A stretch of DNA of 64,000 nt from Mikania micrantha (taxonomy: Eukaryota; Streptophyta; Magnoliopsida; Asterales; Asteraceae), in contig CM018680.1 in assembly GCA_009363875.1 (NCBI GenBank), positions 69,269,139 through 69,333,138 on the forward strand, in the 5' to 3' direction. The notes below the pieces were generated by a model. The model worked only from the letters and a program-made list of their open reading frames with translations. It had not been told where the DNA came from and searched no databases. A program made the position numbers and the translations under genes. Positions 9,921-19,689 of this stretch are shown piece after piece (within the stretch, counting starts at the first letter, position 1; each line of letters starts with the position of its first letter).

Positions 9921-11849
9921 CTAAGGCATAAACCTTGGCTTCCATGTACCCCTCAGTACTTGTGCCCTTTTTCTAATTAATCTGATAGCTGACCTCCCAT
10001 CTGCTCCATTGTCAGGATTATTGAGAGGGAGCATATCTAGATCAAATATATAGGGTTTTGCCAACATCATCAGATGCAAAAGATCCACCAGTTTTATTTC
10101 TCCATTGTAGTCGGTGAGGATGAATATCCTTTCTTGTGCATTGAAGCTCCAATTTACCAAAGGGATGTATGAATGCTCATGCATTAATCTGCTGATATCC
10201 CTCATGTCTTCTAGGGTTTGTGTAGTTTTGGGAGTTGCTTCAGATGTGGCTTCAAGTACTGAGAGTGTTGTATCAGGCTCAGAGTCTAAAGGGATAGTTT
10301 TTGTTTCCTTTTTCCTTTTAGCCATGCTCTTTCTTCTTGTGAATCTTGATTTGTCTTGAGCAGTGGCTTGACTCCTCATAACTCTGGCCTGTTGGGCTTC
10401 CACAGTTGATTCTACTGCTGCACCTGTTGTTGCAGTAGGCTGTGGCCCAATATCCTCATCCCTTGAGGGTTCTGTTCTCCTCTCTTCAGCCTGTGTATGT
10501 CTCTCAGGATCAGGGTTTGGTATTGATTGTTTCCTTGTAGTCTTCTTACCCTTTTTGTAGACTGAGGAGATTGGCATGTTATCCATACTTGGACTTGAAG
10601 GAGGAGATATTGGTTCTTCTTTTGGATTTAGGGGGAGCATGTTGGGGAACATTGCTTTTGTTGCTGCCCCACACATGACTTCTTCTCCCTCTCTGATCCC
10701 TGCACCAGAGAGGGGAAATTCTATTGTAGCTCCTCCCCCTAAACCTAAGCCTCTCATTAGGCTTTCCTTTCTTGCCCTGATTTGTTCAATTGAAGGTAAC
10801 TCACCTCTTGCAACTTTGGCTTTTATATCTCTGATATGCATATCCATGGTTGAGTTCTTCATTGGGCCTAGCTGCCGAGCATGGAAGCCATATTCCAAGA
10901 GAAAGGCCTTGTTCTTGTCTCTGTAGGCCTTCTCTTTTAAAGCCTCTGCAACCTTCTTAGGTTCTATTTGGGATAGAAAGCAAGAAAACAAGCAAACATT
11001 TGCTTCATGCATAGAGCTTCTAGTTCTGACACCTTCTTCTACATTGCCAATGATGTTTTCAACTGGATGAGTGCTGTGAATTCGAGTCCTTGGAATCACA
11101 TCCAGTTGAGAAGATTCATCCACGTTGAGTGACTCAAGGTTAGGAAGAACTACCTCAAGTTGGATTTCTGGCAGATCACGTGGATTCAACGTTTGAACTG
11201 TTGTGGGTTGGTTTTCTCTGGGAGTAGTGATTTCCAGAGAATTTTCCTCTGCTGGAGGACTTCCTACTTCTTCTTGATGTTGTGAATTAGAAGCAGCTTC
11301 AATTGAGGGACCTGCCTGAGATGTGTTGATTGTCTCAGACTGTGATACATCATTTTGTGTTGAAGTGGATTCTGCCAAGTTTTGTCTTGAAGCTATTGGC
11401 AGTTCAACACGAAAGTCATCTTCTCTTGAGCCTTTGGAGGTGTCTGTGGTAGCTGACTGTGAAACTGGAACATACTCTTTCACCAGATTAAATGCAGATG
11501 TAAAACTATCAAGATCAAACAACCAATCAGGGCCGGTTCCAGGTTTATTGAGAGTATGTTCATTGAACTGAACATTTGCAGACTCTTCAATAACTCTGGA
11601 TGCTTTGATGTATACTCTATACGCTTTAGCATTTGAAGAGTACCCAACAAAGTAGCCCTCTGCTGATTTCTCAGCAAACTTGGCTAAGTAATCTTTAGTA
11701 TTCAAGATGGTGCAATGACATCCAAATGGTTTGAGAAATCCAATGAATGGCTTTCTCTTATGCCAAATTTCATAAGGAGTCATGCCATGTGACTTAACTA
11801 CCAATATTCTATTTTGGACATAACAGGCAGTGTTGACTGCTTCTGCCAA
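9921..11849 (-). CDS. Fused ORF: integrase C-terminal part joined to env-like C-terminal region
   Basis: A 642-codon open frame. Residues ~1-125 are the end of the copia integrase (AEAVNTACYVQNRI, PYEIWHKRKP, FGCHCTILN, FVGYSSNAKAYRVY). Residues ~125-304 are the linker that normally leads into RT (VENIIGNVEEGVRTRS, CFLSQIEPKKVAEALK). At about residue 304 (near 10937) the expected RT start is replaced by unrelated sequence (EKAYRDKNKAFLLEYGF) running 338 residues to the stop 32 bp before the polypurine tract. That part is Ser/Pro/Lys rich with a basic block (RRKSMAKRKKETK). By position it comes from the extra env-like ORF of SIRE elements; that is inference. RT and RNase H are deleted in frame. 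The true upstream frame is offset by one base from the pol ORF. Confidence 0.8.
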   Translation of the reverse strand: MAEAVNTACYVQNRILVVKSHGMTPYEIWHKRKPFIGFLKPFGCHCTILNTKDYLAKFAEKSAEGYFVGYSSNAKAYRVYIKASRVIEESANVQFNEHTLNKPGTGPDWLFDLDSFTSAFNLVKEYVPVSQSATTDTSKGSREDDFRVELPIASRQNLAESTSTQNDVSQSETINTSQAGPSIEAASNSQHQEEVGSPPAEENSLEITTPRENQPTTVQTLNPRDLPEIQLEVVLPNLESLNVDESSQLDVIPRTRIHSTHPVENIIGNVEEGVRTRSSMHEANVCLFSCFLSQIEPKKVAEALKEKAYRDKNKAFLLEYGFHARQLGPMKNSTMDMHIRDIKAKVARGELPSIEQIRARKESLMRGLGLGGGATIEFPLSGAGIREGEEVMCGAATKAMFPNMLPLNPKEEPISPPSSPSMDNMPISSVYKKGKKTTRKQSIPNPDPERHTQAEERRTEPSRDEDIGPQPTATTGAAVESTVEAQQARVMRSQATAQDKSRFTRRKSMAKRKKETKTIPLDSEPDTTLSVLEATSEATPKTTQTLEDMRDISRLMHEHSYIPLVNWSFNAQERIFILTDYNGEIKLVDLLHLMMLAKPYIFDLDMLPLNNPDNGADGRSAIRLIRKRAQVLRGTWKPRFMP

Positions 11850-12862
11850 AAAGTTATTAGAAGTTTGGCATCAGACAACATGGTTCTTGCAGCTTCAATT
11901 AGTGTCCTATTCCTTCTTTCAGCTACACCATTTTGTTGTGGAGTTCTAGGAGCACTAAATTGTCTTGTGATACCTTTAGATTCACAAAAAGAATTTAAAA
12001 CATGATTCTTGAATTCTGTTCCTTGATCTGATCTGATTATTTTTACATGATGGTCACTTTCATTCTCCACCCTGAGTATAAATGACTTTAGGATTTCGGC
12101 AGTTTCATCCTTGGTATTTAAGAAAAACACCCAGGTATACCGAGAGAAATCATCAGTAACCACCAAACAGTATGATTTTCTACCAAGACTTTTAACACTT
12201 GTGGGGCCAAACAAGTCCATATGTAGTAAATGAAGGACTGTGGTAATAGAATTTATCTCTTTGGCATAATGAGATGACTTGTGTTGCTTACCCTTTAAGC
12301 TTGCAACACATTTATCAACACATATGAATTCTTTTGTTGGTAAACCAGTTACTAAATTATTTTTGACCAATTTATTCATATTTTTGAGGTTTACATGACA
12401 AAGTCTTCTATGCCAAAGTGATGATTCATCAAGTGAAGCTTTTGAGACAAAGCAGCTTATATTACTAAGAGGTGCAGCTGTGCTCATATCTAGCATATAC
12501 ATGTTACTTCTTCTTGGAGCTCTGAGTAGAATTTGATCATTTGGTATCACAAATCCTGGTTTCAGAACAATGCACTCATGCTCAGTAAACAACATGTTAT
12601 GCTTTTGATCACACACCTGTGATACACTTAGTAAATTGTAGTTAAGTTCTTTTACAAAATGTACATTCTCAAAGCTTACCTTACCATTTGTGATTGTGCC
12701 TCTACCTGTTATGTATCCTCCTACTGGATCACTTCCAAAAGCAACAGACCCGCCAAAGAATGGTTCATATTTGTGCAAGAGGGTCTTGTTGCCTGTCATG
12801 TGCCTGGAGCAGCCACTGTCAACTATCCACAAGTTGCCTTTTGATTCCTGCTGTTCCTGCAC
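11798..12862 (-). CDS. pol: Copia protease, GAG-pre-integrase and integrase core (pol, 5' part)
   Basis: The frame is open for 354 codons and in the same frame as gag, separated from it by one TAA. Protease active site WIVDSGCSRHMTG is at residues ~13-25. The zinc-binding HHCC region (HRRLCHVN ... CVASLKGKQHK) is at ~150-195 and has Ser where the second Cys should be. The catalytic core has D (LHMDLFGP), D (IRSDQGTEF) and E (NGVAERRNRTL). The frame breaks near 11855, where one G is missing from the TGGGCAGAA stretch, so integrase continues in the next ORF. Integrase inserts cDNA in the nucleus; with the C-to-S change and the frameshift this copy is probably inactive. Confidence 0.88.
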   Translation of the reverse strand: MQEQQESKGNLWIVDSGCSRHMTGNKTLLHKYEPFFGGSVAFGSDPVGGYITGRGTITNGKVSFENVHFVKELNYNLLSVSQVCDQKHNMLFTEHECIVLKPGFVIPNDQILLRAPRRSNMYMLDMSTAAPLSNISCFVSKASLDESSLWHRRLCHVNLKNMNKLVKNNLVTGLPTKEFICVDKCVASLKGKQHKSSHYAKEINSITTVLHLLHMDLFGPTSVKSLGRKSYCLVVTDDFSRYTWVFFLNTKDETAEILKSFILRVENESDHHVKIIRSDQGTEFKNHVLNSFCESKGITRQFSAPRTPQQNGVAERRNRTLIEAARTMLSDAKLLITFWQKQSTLPVMSKIEYW

Positions 12863-12877
12863 ATGACCAGAAGTGAG

Positions 12878-15544
12878 TTAGTTTCTGATGGGAACCCAAG
12901 CCCATGTGGTCTTGGGTTTACCATTTGCATCATTGTAAGTAAATTTCTTTGACATCATTCTAGGTGGGACAGATGATGTGGATGCTTCTGATGTGGGTGA
13001 TGGCTTATCAGTTGATTCCTTCTTCTTCCATACTTGTGCCTTTTGAGTTGTCGGAAGACTTGGTTTCTTTTGATGGTCATCGGAAGCTGTTTTTGTTTTT
13101 CCTTCCGATGATCTTCTTCCGAAGACAGATGACCTCTTTTGTTTGTTGAAAGCATTCCTTTGATGAGCTTCCGAGGTTCCTTTTCTTTCGGAAGCTTCCT
13201 TTTTCTTTGCTTCCGATGCTTTCTTTTCAGAAGCATTTTTATTTTGTTTCTTCCTATTACTGGAGGTACTTGCTTCCGATGCCCTCTTGACCAAATTTCT
13301 TCTCTGTTCTTCCGAAGAAGTAGATGACTGACTCCAACTATTCTTTCTTCCTCTTCCCTTGATTGAGGAAATTCTGCTTCTTGGATTATAGAAGCAATCA
13401 GCAGCAAAATGATTCTTTTCACCGCACATCAGACATAGAGTTTGAATGTTGGGAGAGTGTTGCTGCTTATCCCTTTTAACGAAGTCTGATCTTTGATCCT
13501 CAGAGAATGATGGTTTGGATGTTCCAGCATACTTGTTAGTCTTAGACTTTGCCTGTTTTCCTGGAGAATTGACTTTTCTCTCCATTGATCTACCTCGTTT
13601 TGACTTGTCAGATGGGCAAGTCACATACTCATCTGAGGAGATATTTTCTGTGGTTTTAGCTTTGATAAAAACTGTTGAATGTTTCTTATTTTGATTCTTA
13701 AATTTCAAAGCTTGTTTTCCTTTTACTGATTTAATAGGAACATCATCCTCATCTGAGCATGTTGAGATACTTGGATCAGAGAGATTATCCTTTTGAACTA
13801 CCTTGTGTATATCCAACTCCTCATTATACACAAGGTCAACCAGTGATTTACACCTAACATCTGTTATGGAAGTATAAGCAGATGGAGGTTCCACTTTGTT
13901 ATATCCCAAACCAGCTCCCCTTTTATTCACAAGTTCAGTTGTGCTGCTCATTCTAAAAAGTTTTTCATATTTTTCACCTTGGCTTAGAAATTTGTCTCTG
14001 TAAGACTCAGCCAATACAAGTTCAGTCTTGGCAGTGGTTAGTCTTTCTAAAAGATTTTTAATCTGACACTGTTTGTTAGTATCTTCATGTTTTAAACTTG
14101 AAATGGTCTTTTCCATTTCTTCAATCTTTTCTTTGTAATTTCTTTCAACCTCAAAGAAATTTGCCTTGACTACTTGTAGAGACTCAAGTTCATTACAGAG
14201 TTGAGAATTTATTTTCTTATAAATAGTTAATGTTTCTAAGCATTCAGGTGAGCACATGCTATCAGTTACCTTGCTTGAGGAAGATGAGTCATTTGCCATC
14301 AAAGCACTGTTGGAGATGGAGGGGTCCTCAGCTTGAAAGCTCCAGTCTGCAAAATCTTGTTCAGCAATGTTTGCATTGTTAGATGAGCTTGATGGTCTTT
14401 GTTGTGGTTGCCCAGAAGTTGTCTGCTGAGTTCCTGTGGACTTGCATTCTCTGGCAAAGTGGCCTAACTGTTGACAGTTAAAGCATTTGAGTTTAGATTT
14501 GTCAAGTCCAAACCCAGTCTTCATATTGTGCTTTTTGAACTGTCTGCCGGTTCTTTGGTAAAACTTCTTTGCCCTGTATGAAATCATAGCCATTTGATAG
14601 TTTATATCCATCTCCTCAAGATCATCTGCAGGAATACCATCCAAGTCTTCTTGACACAGATGAAAGTAATTTGTCTCCTCAGCCATAAAAGCTCCTTGCC
14701 CAGAGGTTAGTAGTGGGGTTGGGTTAGATACAAGGTTTGATGAATTTGGAGTTTCAGGAAATGTGACAGTGGGTGTGGAGGTAGAATGGTAGAGGGGTTG
14801 ATAGCTTTGGTATGGAGGATTATTGATGGGTGCATAAAGAGCAGCTGAACCAGATGGTGAGTGAGAAACTTTAGATTCTTGGGCATCTAATTCCATCTGA
14901 TAGGCACTGAGAATACCAAACAATTCTCCTAAAGTTAGAGTTTTCAGGTTTTCTGTTCTTCTGATTGTTACAGAATAGATATTCCATGCCTTTGGAAGAG
15001 ACCTCAGAAATTTTCTGAGCACATCTTGATTATCAAGAGTTACACCTGCAGTAGTTAATTCATCCACAAGTTGGACATACCTTAGGTACTGAGAAGACAT
15101 ATTCTCATTGTTTTGTTGACAAAAGTTTTCAAACTTCTGTTTCAGCATATCCTTCTTGTTTTCTTTGACATCTTCTGACCCTTCATACATCTGCTTCAAG
15201 GAATTCCACAGTTCTTGAGCAGACTTGCATTTCTTGAATGCATGTATAATGGAGTTCGGTATTGACATCTGAATTAGCCAAAGAGCTTTAGAATCAACTT
15301 CCATCTTCTTGTAATCTTCGTCTGAGTACATAGATGGATCTTTTGGTACTGCAGCAACTCCAGCACCGGCAGCAGCAACTGTAGGAATGTAGGGACCTTC
15401 AAGAACAGATTTCCAAAGTTTGAAGTCTTGGTTCCTGATGAACCCTTCCATTCTGACTTTCCAGGTATCGAAGTCTTCAGGTGTGAACATTGGTGGCTTG
15501 TTGAGAGTGCCATTTTCTGTATCATGTTTGTTTAGAGCAGCCAT
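12878..15544 (-). CDS. gag: Copia Gag polyprotein, complete
   Basis: 888 codons from ATG at 15544. Residues ~1-225 are the capsid-type UBN2 region (DFDTWKVRMEGF, ALWLIQMSIPNSIIHAF, YLRYVQLVDEL, FLRSLPKAWN). A first CCHC knuckle CFNCQQLGHFAREC lies at ~352-365 and a second, CLMCGEKNHFAADC, at ~703-716. A predicted coiled-coil-like stretch rich in Glu/Lys/Leu lies between them (~440-510). The C-terminal ~180 residues are Ser/Glu/Lys rich and their codons contain nine TTCCGA/TCGGAA motifs in 300 bp (13033-13330). The ORF is long for copia Gag, as in SIRE elements. It ends WAWVPIRN-TAA, after which the protease frame continues. No disabling mutation seen, so it could still assemble particles. Confidence 0.92.
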   Translation of the reverse strand: MAALNKHDTENGTLNKPPMFTPEDFDTWKVRMEGFIRNQDFKLWKSVLEGPYIPTVAAAGAGVAAVPKDPSMYSDEDYKKMEVDSKALWLIQMSIPNSIIHAFKKCKSAQELWNSLKQMYEGSEDVKENKKDMLKQKFENFCQQNNENMSSQYLRYVQLVDELTTAGVTLDNQDVLRKFLRSLPKAWNIYSVTIRRTENLKTLTLGELFGILSAYQMELDAQESKVSHSPSGSAALYAPINNPPYQSYQPLYHSTSTPTVTFPETPNSSNLVSNPTPLLTSGQGAFMAEETNYFHLCQEDLDGIPADDLEEMDINYQMAMISYRAKKFYQRTGRQFKKHNMKTGFGLDKSKLKCFNCQQLGHFARECKSTGTQQTTSGQPQQRPSSSSNNANIAEQDFADWSFQAEDPSISNSALMANDSSSSSKVTDSMCSPECLETLTIYKKINSQLCNELESLQVVKANFFEVERNYKEKIEEMEKTISSLKHEDTNKQCQIKNLLERLTTAKTELVLAESYRDKFLSQGEKYEKLFRMSSTTELVNKRGAGLGYNKVEPPSAYTSITDVRCKSLVDLVYNEELDIHKVVQKDNLSDPSISTCSDEDDVPIKSVKGKQALKFKNQNKKHSTVFIKAKTTENISSDEYVTCPSDKSKRGRSMERKVNSPGKQAKSKTNKYAGTSKPSFSEDQRSDFVKRDKQQHSPNIQTLCLMCGEKNHFAADCFYNPRSRISSIKGRGRKNSWSQSSTSSEEQRRNLVKRASEASTSSNRKKQNKNASEKKASEAKKKEASERKGTSEAHQRNAFNKQKRSSVFGRRSSEGKTKTASDDHQKKPSLPTTQKAQVWKKKESTDKPSPTSEASTSSVPPRMMSKKFTYNDANGKPKTTWAWVPIRN

Positions 15545-15647
15545 CTTGGACAGACACAGAAAATATGAGTGTTAATACTATGAGGGTTTATAAGAAATAG
15601 AACTGGTAACTTGATGATGATTAGTCAGTCAAGTTCAAGAGCCAAAA

Positions 15648-15659
15648 GCTCTGATACCA
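15648..15659 (-). promoter_or_regulatory. tRNA-Met primer-binding site of the young copia
   Basis: The minus strand reads TGGTATCAGAGC two bases inside the 5' LTR, complementary to the 3' end of initiator tRNA-Met. Confidence 0.9.
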
Positions 15660-15661
15660 CT

Positions 15662-16455
15662 TGTAGGATCGGGTTGTTATCTCTAAACAACACTTCACAA
15701 GTATTTCTTACTTAATTCTAACAGATGCGGAATGTTCTGTTAGAATGATCTCACAATTTCACTCAAAGTGACACAATAATAATCTTTGAACAATATTAAG
15801 AACACAAGAATAATTCAAGCTCAAGGATATATTTCTCTCAAAGTGGAAGTATACAAGCAAGCACACTTCAAACAACAATACATTGGGAGTTTATATAGCC
15901 GAGGCTACAACCGTATACACTTAGGAATACAAGTTGGGTATACTAGACAAGTACATAAAGTAAAGCTTATTCTAGTATGTTGAGTGTCTTAACAGGCTAA
16001 GACACTCAGTCATGATCATTACATTAATAGACATTGACTTTACAAAGGACTATTAAATACAAAAGACATTTAATGTTGTTGATCTTCAAGGCTTCAGATG
16101 ATCTTTTGCATTTAATGCAGCATGGGAGAGGTAAGGCGCTTTATCTGACTCATTACATGTTGTCTTTGACTTTACTCAGACCAGCATGTCTTGTGTCAGT
16201 ACCTTTTGTACTATGAGAGTAAGCTGCTACAGTCTTTGTCAGAGGATAAACCTCGGAAGTCTTTGTCTTTAGTGCATAAGAAGATTCCTCGGAAGCAGTT
16301 GTCTTGTACAACCTTCGGCAGGAACCAGTTATCCTTCGGAAGCAATGTTGCTTCCGAAGAATCACTTCTTCCTTCCGAAGGTGTTTATTCAAAGAGACTC
16401 CTATACTTAGACAAACAAGAAGTTTGGTGAGCATCAGCCTTTATTAGTCTTTACA
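15662..16455 (-). repeat. 5' LTR of the young copia element
   Basis: 794 bp, apparently the same as 9096-9889. It carries the working promoter (TATA at 15890-15897) and the hairpin at 16335-16358. It is followed by target duplication CATTT at 16456-16460, which rejoins the interrupted gypsy LTR. Confidence 0.93.
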
Positions 16456-19400
16456 CATTTAACTTTCTGAAATATTTGTATAAAGCATTAGTGTTTAATT
16501 TAAGTATTTTCAAAGCCTTAAGATGTTGTATATAGTTAAACATAGAATTTATAAGTTAAACCCCCATTGTATAGTTTAAGCACATAGCTCATAACATAAG
16601 TATTTAGCTCAAAGTTTAAGTATTAAGTTTATGTCATAAACGTTCAGCATAAGATTTAGGCTTCAAGTCTATATCGTAAGCCTCAAGTATATCGTTTAAA
16701 CTTCTTGTTTATAGTATAAGTATCAAGTTTATAGTTTCTCAAAGTATAATAGTTTCCAGTTTGATCACAAAGTGTTTGTATAATGTTAATAAGTATAAAG
16801 TAAATAGCATTTGCTATTTACACTATAGCCTTAGTCTTTGTTTTCCCACCCAAGCATTTCAATATCATGCATTCAAGTCTCATAAGCATCCATCATATGA
16901 TTTCACGCCACAAGTTTAAAGTATAAGTTTCAAGTCCATTGTTTCTTAAAGTATAAAAGGTTCCAAGCATAAGCTTCAACATAAGGATCATGTCTGTGTT
17001 TAAAGCATTAAATAACATTTCAATGGTTTATGAAAATGTTTAGCATGCTTCTCAGTCCTGAAGTAAAACAAAAGGTTTGAAAAGGGACAAATGAACTCAC
17101 CTTGTGTTTGAAGTGGTTGACTTAGCTTAGTTTAAGAATGCACACGCTCTTTGTTGTGTTTGTTGTTATATTCACGATCCTGTATTGATTTCATGTTGTT
17201 TGCATCTTATAAGTATAAGTCGAAATGATTCATGTGTGTGTAGGTGTTAGTGTTAGCCCTAAAGTTGGCTAACACTTTGAGTCTCGATCTTTATTCGGCC
17301 CCGGTTCTATTTGTTATCAATTATTTGTATCACCTGTCTTTATGTTGTGTATTTAGCTTTAATTTATTCTTGAATCTCAAATCCTTATAAACCATCCTAA
17401 GTCATAATTATAACTTAGGTTTATAAATCGTAGAATTTTACATGTTATTCTTGTTAGACTTGAAATAATTCACTACATAGCCACAAGGACCATGTCCCAT
17501 TATAGGAGTTTAGTTCCATTAAATCTTCTAAGTATAACGCTTAAGCATACACTTTAGAACATTTCATGTAGGGATTGAATTCACTTGACTCTTTCTTGTT
17601 TTATTAATTCCCCACCAACTTTGTAGTATTTTTAAGGAAGTACATGCATGTTATAAATTGAGTTAGTTTCAAACGTTTGTTTCAATTCAACCTATGTGGA
17701 CCGAAAAATAAATTGGGCCAAATAAATCCAAGTGTTTTGGGCCGCATGAAACGGAGTTGGGCCAAATGGGTTGGGCCTTAGTTTAGATCAACAACTATGG
17801 CCCAATTAAAACATATGTGGGTCGAAGGCATGTTATGGGCCGTGGATGTTTTTTTTTCGTGGGCCAACTAGTTAAATGGGCCGAATCAAGTAGTATTGGG
17901 CTAGGTAATTAAACACGGCCCAACTACTTTGACTTTAGCCGTTCAAAGGGAAGTGTACACCCATTTCCAACGAACCTTTTTGAGTTTCATGAATAAGGGT
18001 TCGGCTGGTAGGGGCGCCGCCATAGGTTCGCCAAACAGGTGGGTTAGGTACTAGGTTCGTCTAGGTGTTTTCAGGTTCGGGAACATGGGTTCGTGAGCAA
18101 CTCATGCAGGTTCGTTGAAGGCTATAGGTTCGCATGTAGGGGATGGTTCGGCTGCATGGTTTAATCACAGGTTCGGCTCAACCTGCAAGGGTTCGGCCAG
18201 AGAATTGAGTCCGAAAGGTTCGGCCCTTCACTGAACCAACAGGTTCGGTACCCCCTAGGTTCGTTTCTAGGGTTCGCAGGGACAAAGGGTTTGTTTGCTA
18301 ACAAAAGGGTTCGGCCAACCTCAACCCAACCAGGGTTCGGCTGTCGTGCAGTCCCACGAACCTGCATGGGTTCGTCTTCATCCATGCAAGGTTCGGCTAA
18401 GCCCAGATTCACGAACCTGTTCATCATTTTCGTCGAGCAAGCTGTTTCCTAGGGCTATTCACGCATAGTGTGCGTTCCAGATCGGTTTTTCGAAGGTGTA
18501 TGGGTCGATGCACATGGTGGTTGACAAGATAGATAGTGTTCTACTACAAGGACCGAAAACCCTAACTTTTGTGATATTCAAGACGCCATACCTGGTTTTT
18601 CAGTGGGTAAACACTCCGATCTGTTGTACTTCTACGTAGAGGGAGTCGAGAGCTTCTCGTGGACACCAAAAACTCGAGATTTCGTTGAGAAATGGTCAAG
18701 ATCTGTTTGAAGTTGAAAATTCTTGAGATAGAGAGATGGACGGGAATTGAGCTAGAGAGAGAAAGAGGTGAGTGAAAAATGAAAGAAATGTGTTCTTTCA
18801 AAGTTTATATACCCCGTGGGTATTCGTGTTCGTTTCGGTTACTCGGTTTTCGTCTCCGTTGCGTTTCCGGATCGTAACGCGCGCGTAATTACATAATTTA
18901 AATAAAATGGTTTTAATTTAAATTATTTTAAAGGTTTTAATTCCTAATATATACAAAATATTTTGTTTTCCTGAATTATTGTCGTAATTTAATATTTTTA
19001 CGCGTTTCGTTATTTCTTTCACGCATTTTATGCTTTACGCGTTTTAAATTAAAATAGTTTCGTTTTAAGTTATTTCTAATGAGTTTCAAAATTGTAAAAC
19101 AGGAAATATTTATTTCCTTATATTTATTATCGTTCGAATCGTCTTCGTTTCCGTTTCGTCAGAAAACGTCACTTACGCGCGTCTTCGTACAGAGCGCTAG
19201 CTGTACGAACACGATCGTACGTTTCACTTTCTGATGTTTGTTTTCTTCTTTTCAGTCATCGTTTCAGATCGTTAAACTATCAGATCTTTTCATACAGATC
19301 GTCACCTATACGGATAGTTCGTCCGTTTAGCATTCCGTAACAACAACTGTTATGGTTTTGTTATGTTTATCCTCACATACGTTTAAACCTAATAATACAA

Positions 19401-19618
19401 AATCAAACATGTTTGCATCTGTTCATGATTGTCTGATGTGTTTCTGACTGTTTAAACCATAAAGTTTAAATCAGAATTTCAGAAACATCGTGTAATAGTT
19501 TATGTTTAGCATCGAATGTTAATAGTTTCTAAGTATTTCTCCTAGTTTGTACTTGAGTTACTGTACTAGTTACTGTACAGATTACTGTTCCGGTAACGAT
19601 TCCGGCACAGATGTTATA
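16456..19618 (-). repeat. Right (5') LTR of the gypsy element, second part
   Basis: It continues the LTR begun at 7205 and matches 2124-5301 closely. It ends GATGTTATA where the partner ends GATGTTACA, one substitution at the terminus. It repeats the TGGGCC cluster (17710-17925), GGTTCG cluster (17970-18415) and TATA box (18804-18811). ATAAA follows at 19619 and would be the target duplication, but its mate is lost on the left. Confidence 0.85.
17970..18415. repeat. GGTTCG motif cluster (right LTR copy)
   Basis: The same arrangement as at 3650-4097 with a few substitutions; one copy has changed from GGTTCG to GGTTTG near 18289 and a few were gained. Most hexamers are kept, as is the sequence between them. 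Confidence 0.8.
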
Positions 19619-19689
19619 ATAAAGGAGAACCAAAACTTAGACATACTAGTTCAAAGAAGACATGATGTAATTTGAGTTAATTGGAAAAT

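Larger units (their letters stand above)
9096..16455 (-). mobile_element. Young SIRE-type Ty1/copia retrotransposon lacking RT and RNase H
   Basis: A 7360-bp element with two 794-bp LTRs (9096-9889, 15662-16455), target duplication CATTT (9091-9095, 16456-16460), tRNA-Met primer site and polypurine tract, all on the minus strand. I see no mismatch between the LTRs. It encodes a complete Gag, protease and most of integrase, then a fused ORF. There is no RT YVDD motif and no RNase H. The undisturbed LTR outside joins exactly at the CATTT. It must have been mobilised by enzymes from a relative. Confidence 0.93.
520..19618 (-). mobile_element. Gypsy-type LTR retrotransposon with ~5 kb LTRs and gag-only interior, split by a copia element
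   Basis: Two long direct repeats (520-5301; 7205-9095 plus 16456-19618) flank a 1.9 kb interior. The minus-strand order is: right LTR, tRNA-Met primer site (7189-7200), broken gag (7051-5768), remnant of the pol end (5486-5302), polypurine tract (5302-5311), left LTR. Corrected for the inserted copia, the right LTR is about 5.05 kb, more than twice the internal region. The left LTR lacks the ~240 bp equivalent to 7205-7445, cut off by the element at 1-519. Protease, RT, RNase H and most of integrase are absent, so the element is non-autonomous. The pol-end remnant points to a chromovirus (Tekay/Del-like) parent; that placement is inference. Confidence 0.85.

Noticed and set aside
12866..12925. 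A simple intron joining Gag to protease in the young copia
   Set aside because: A weak donor at GGTAAACC would, with the AG|G acceptor, shift the protease frame; I therefore keep splicing only as an untested alternative to readthrough.
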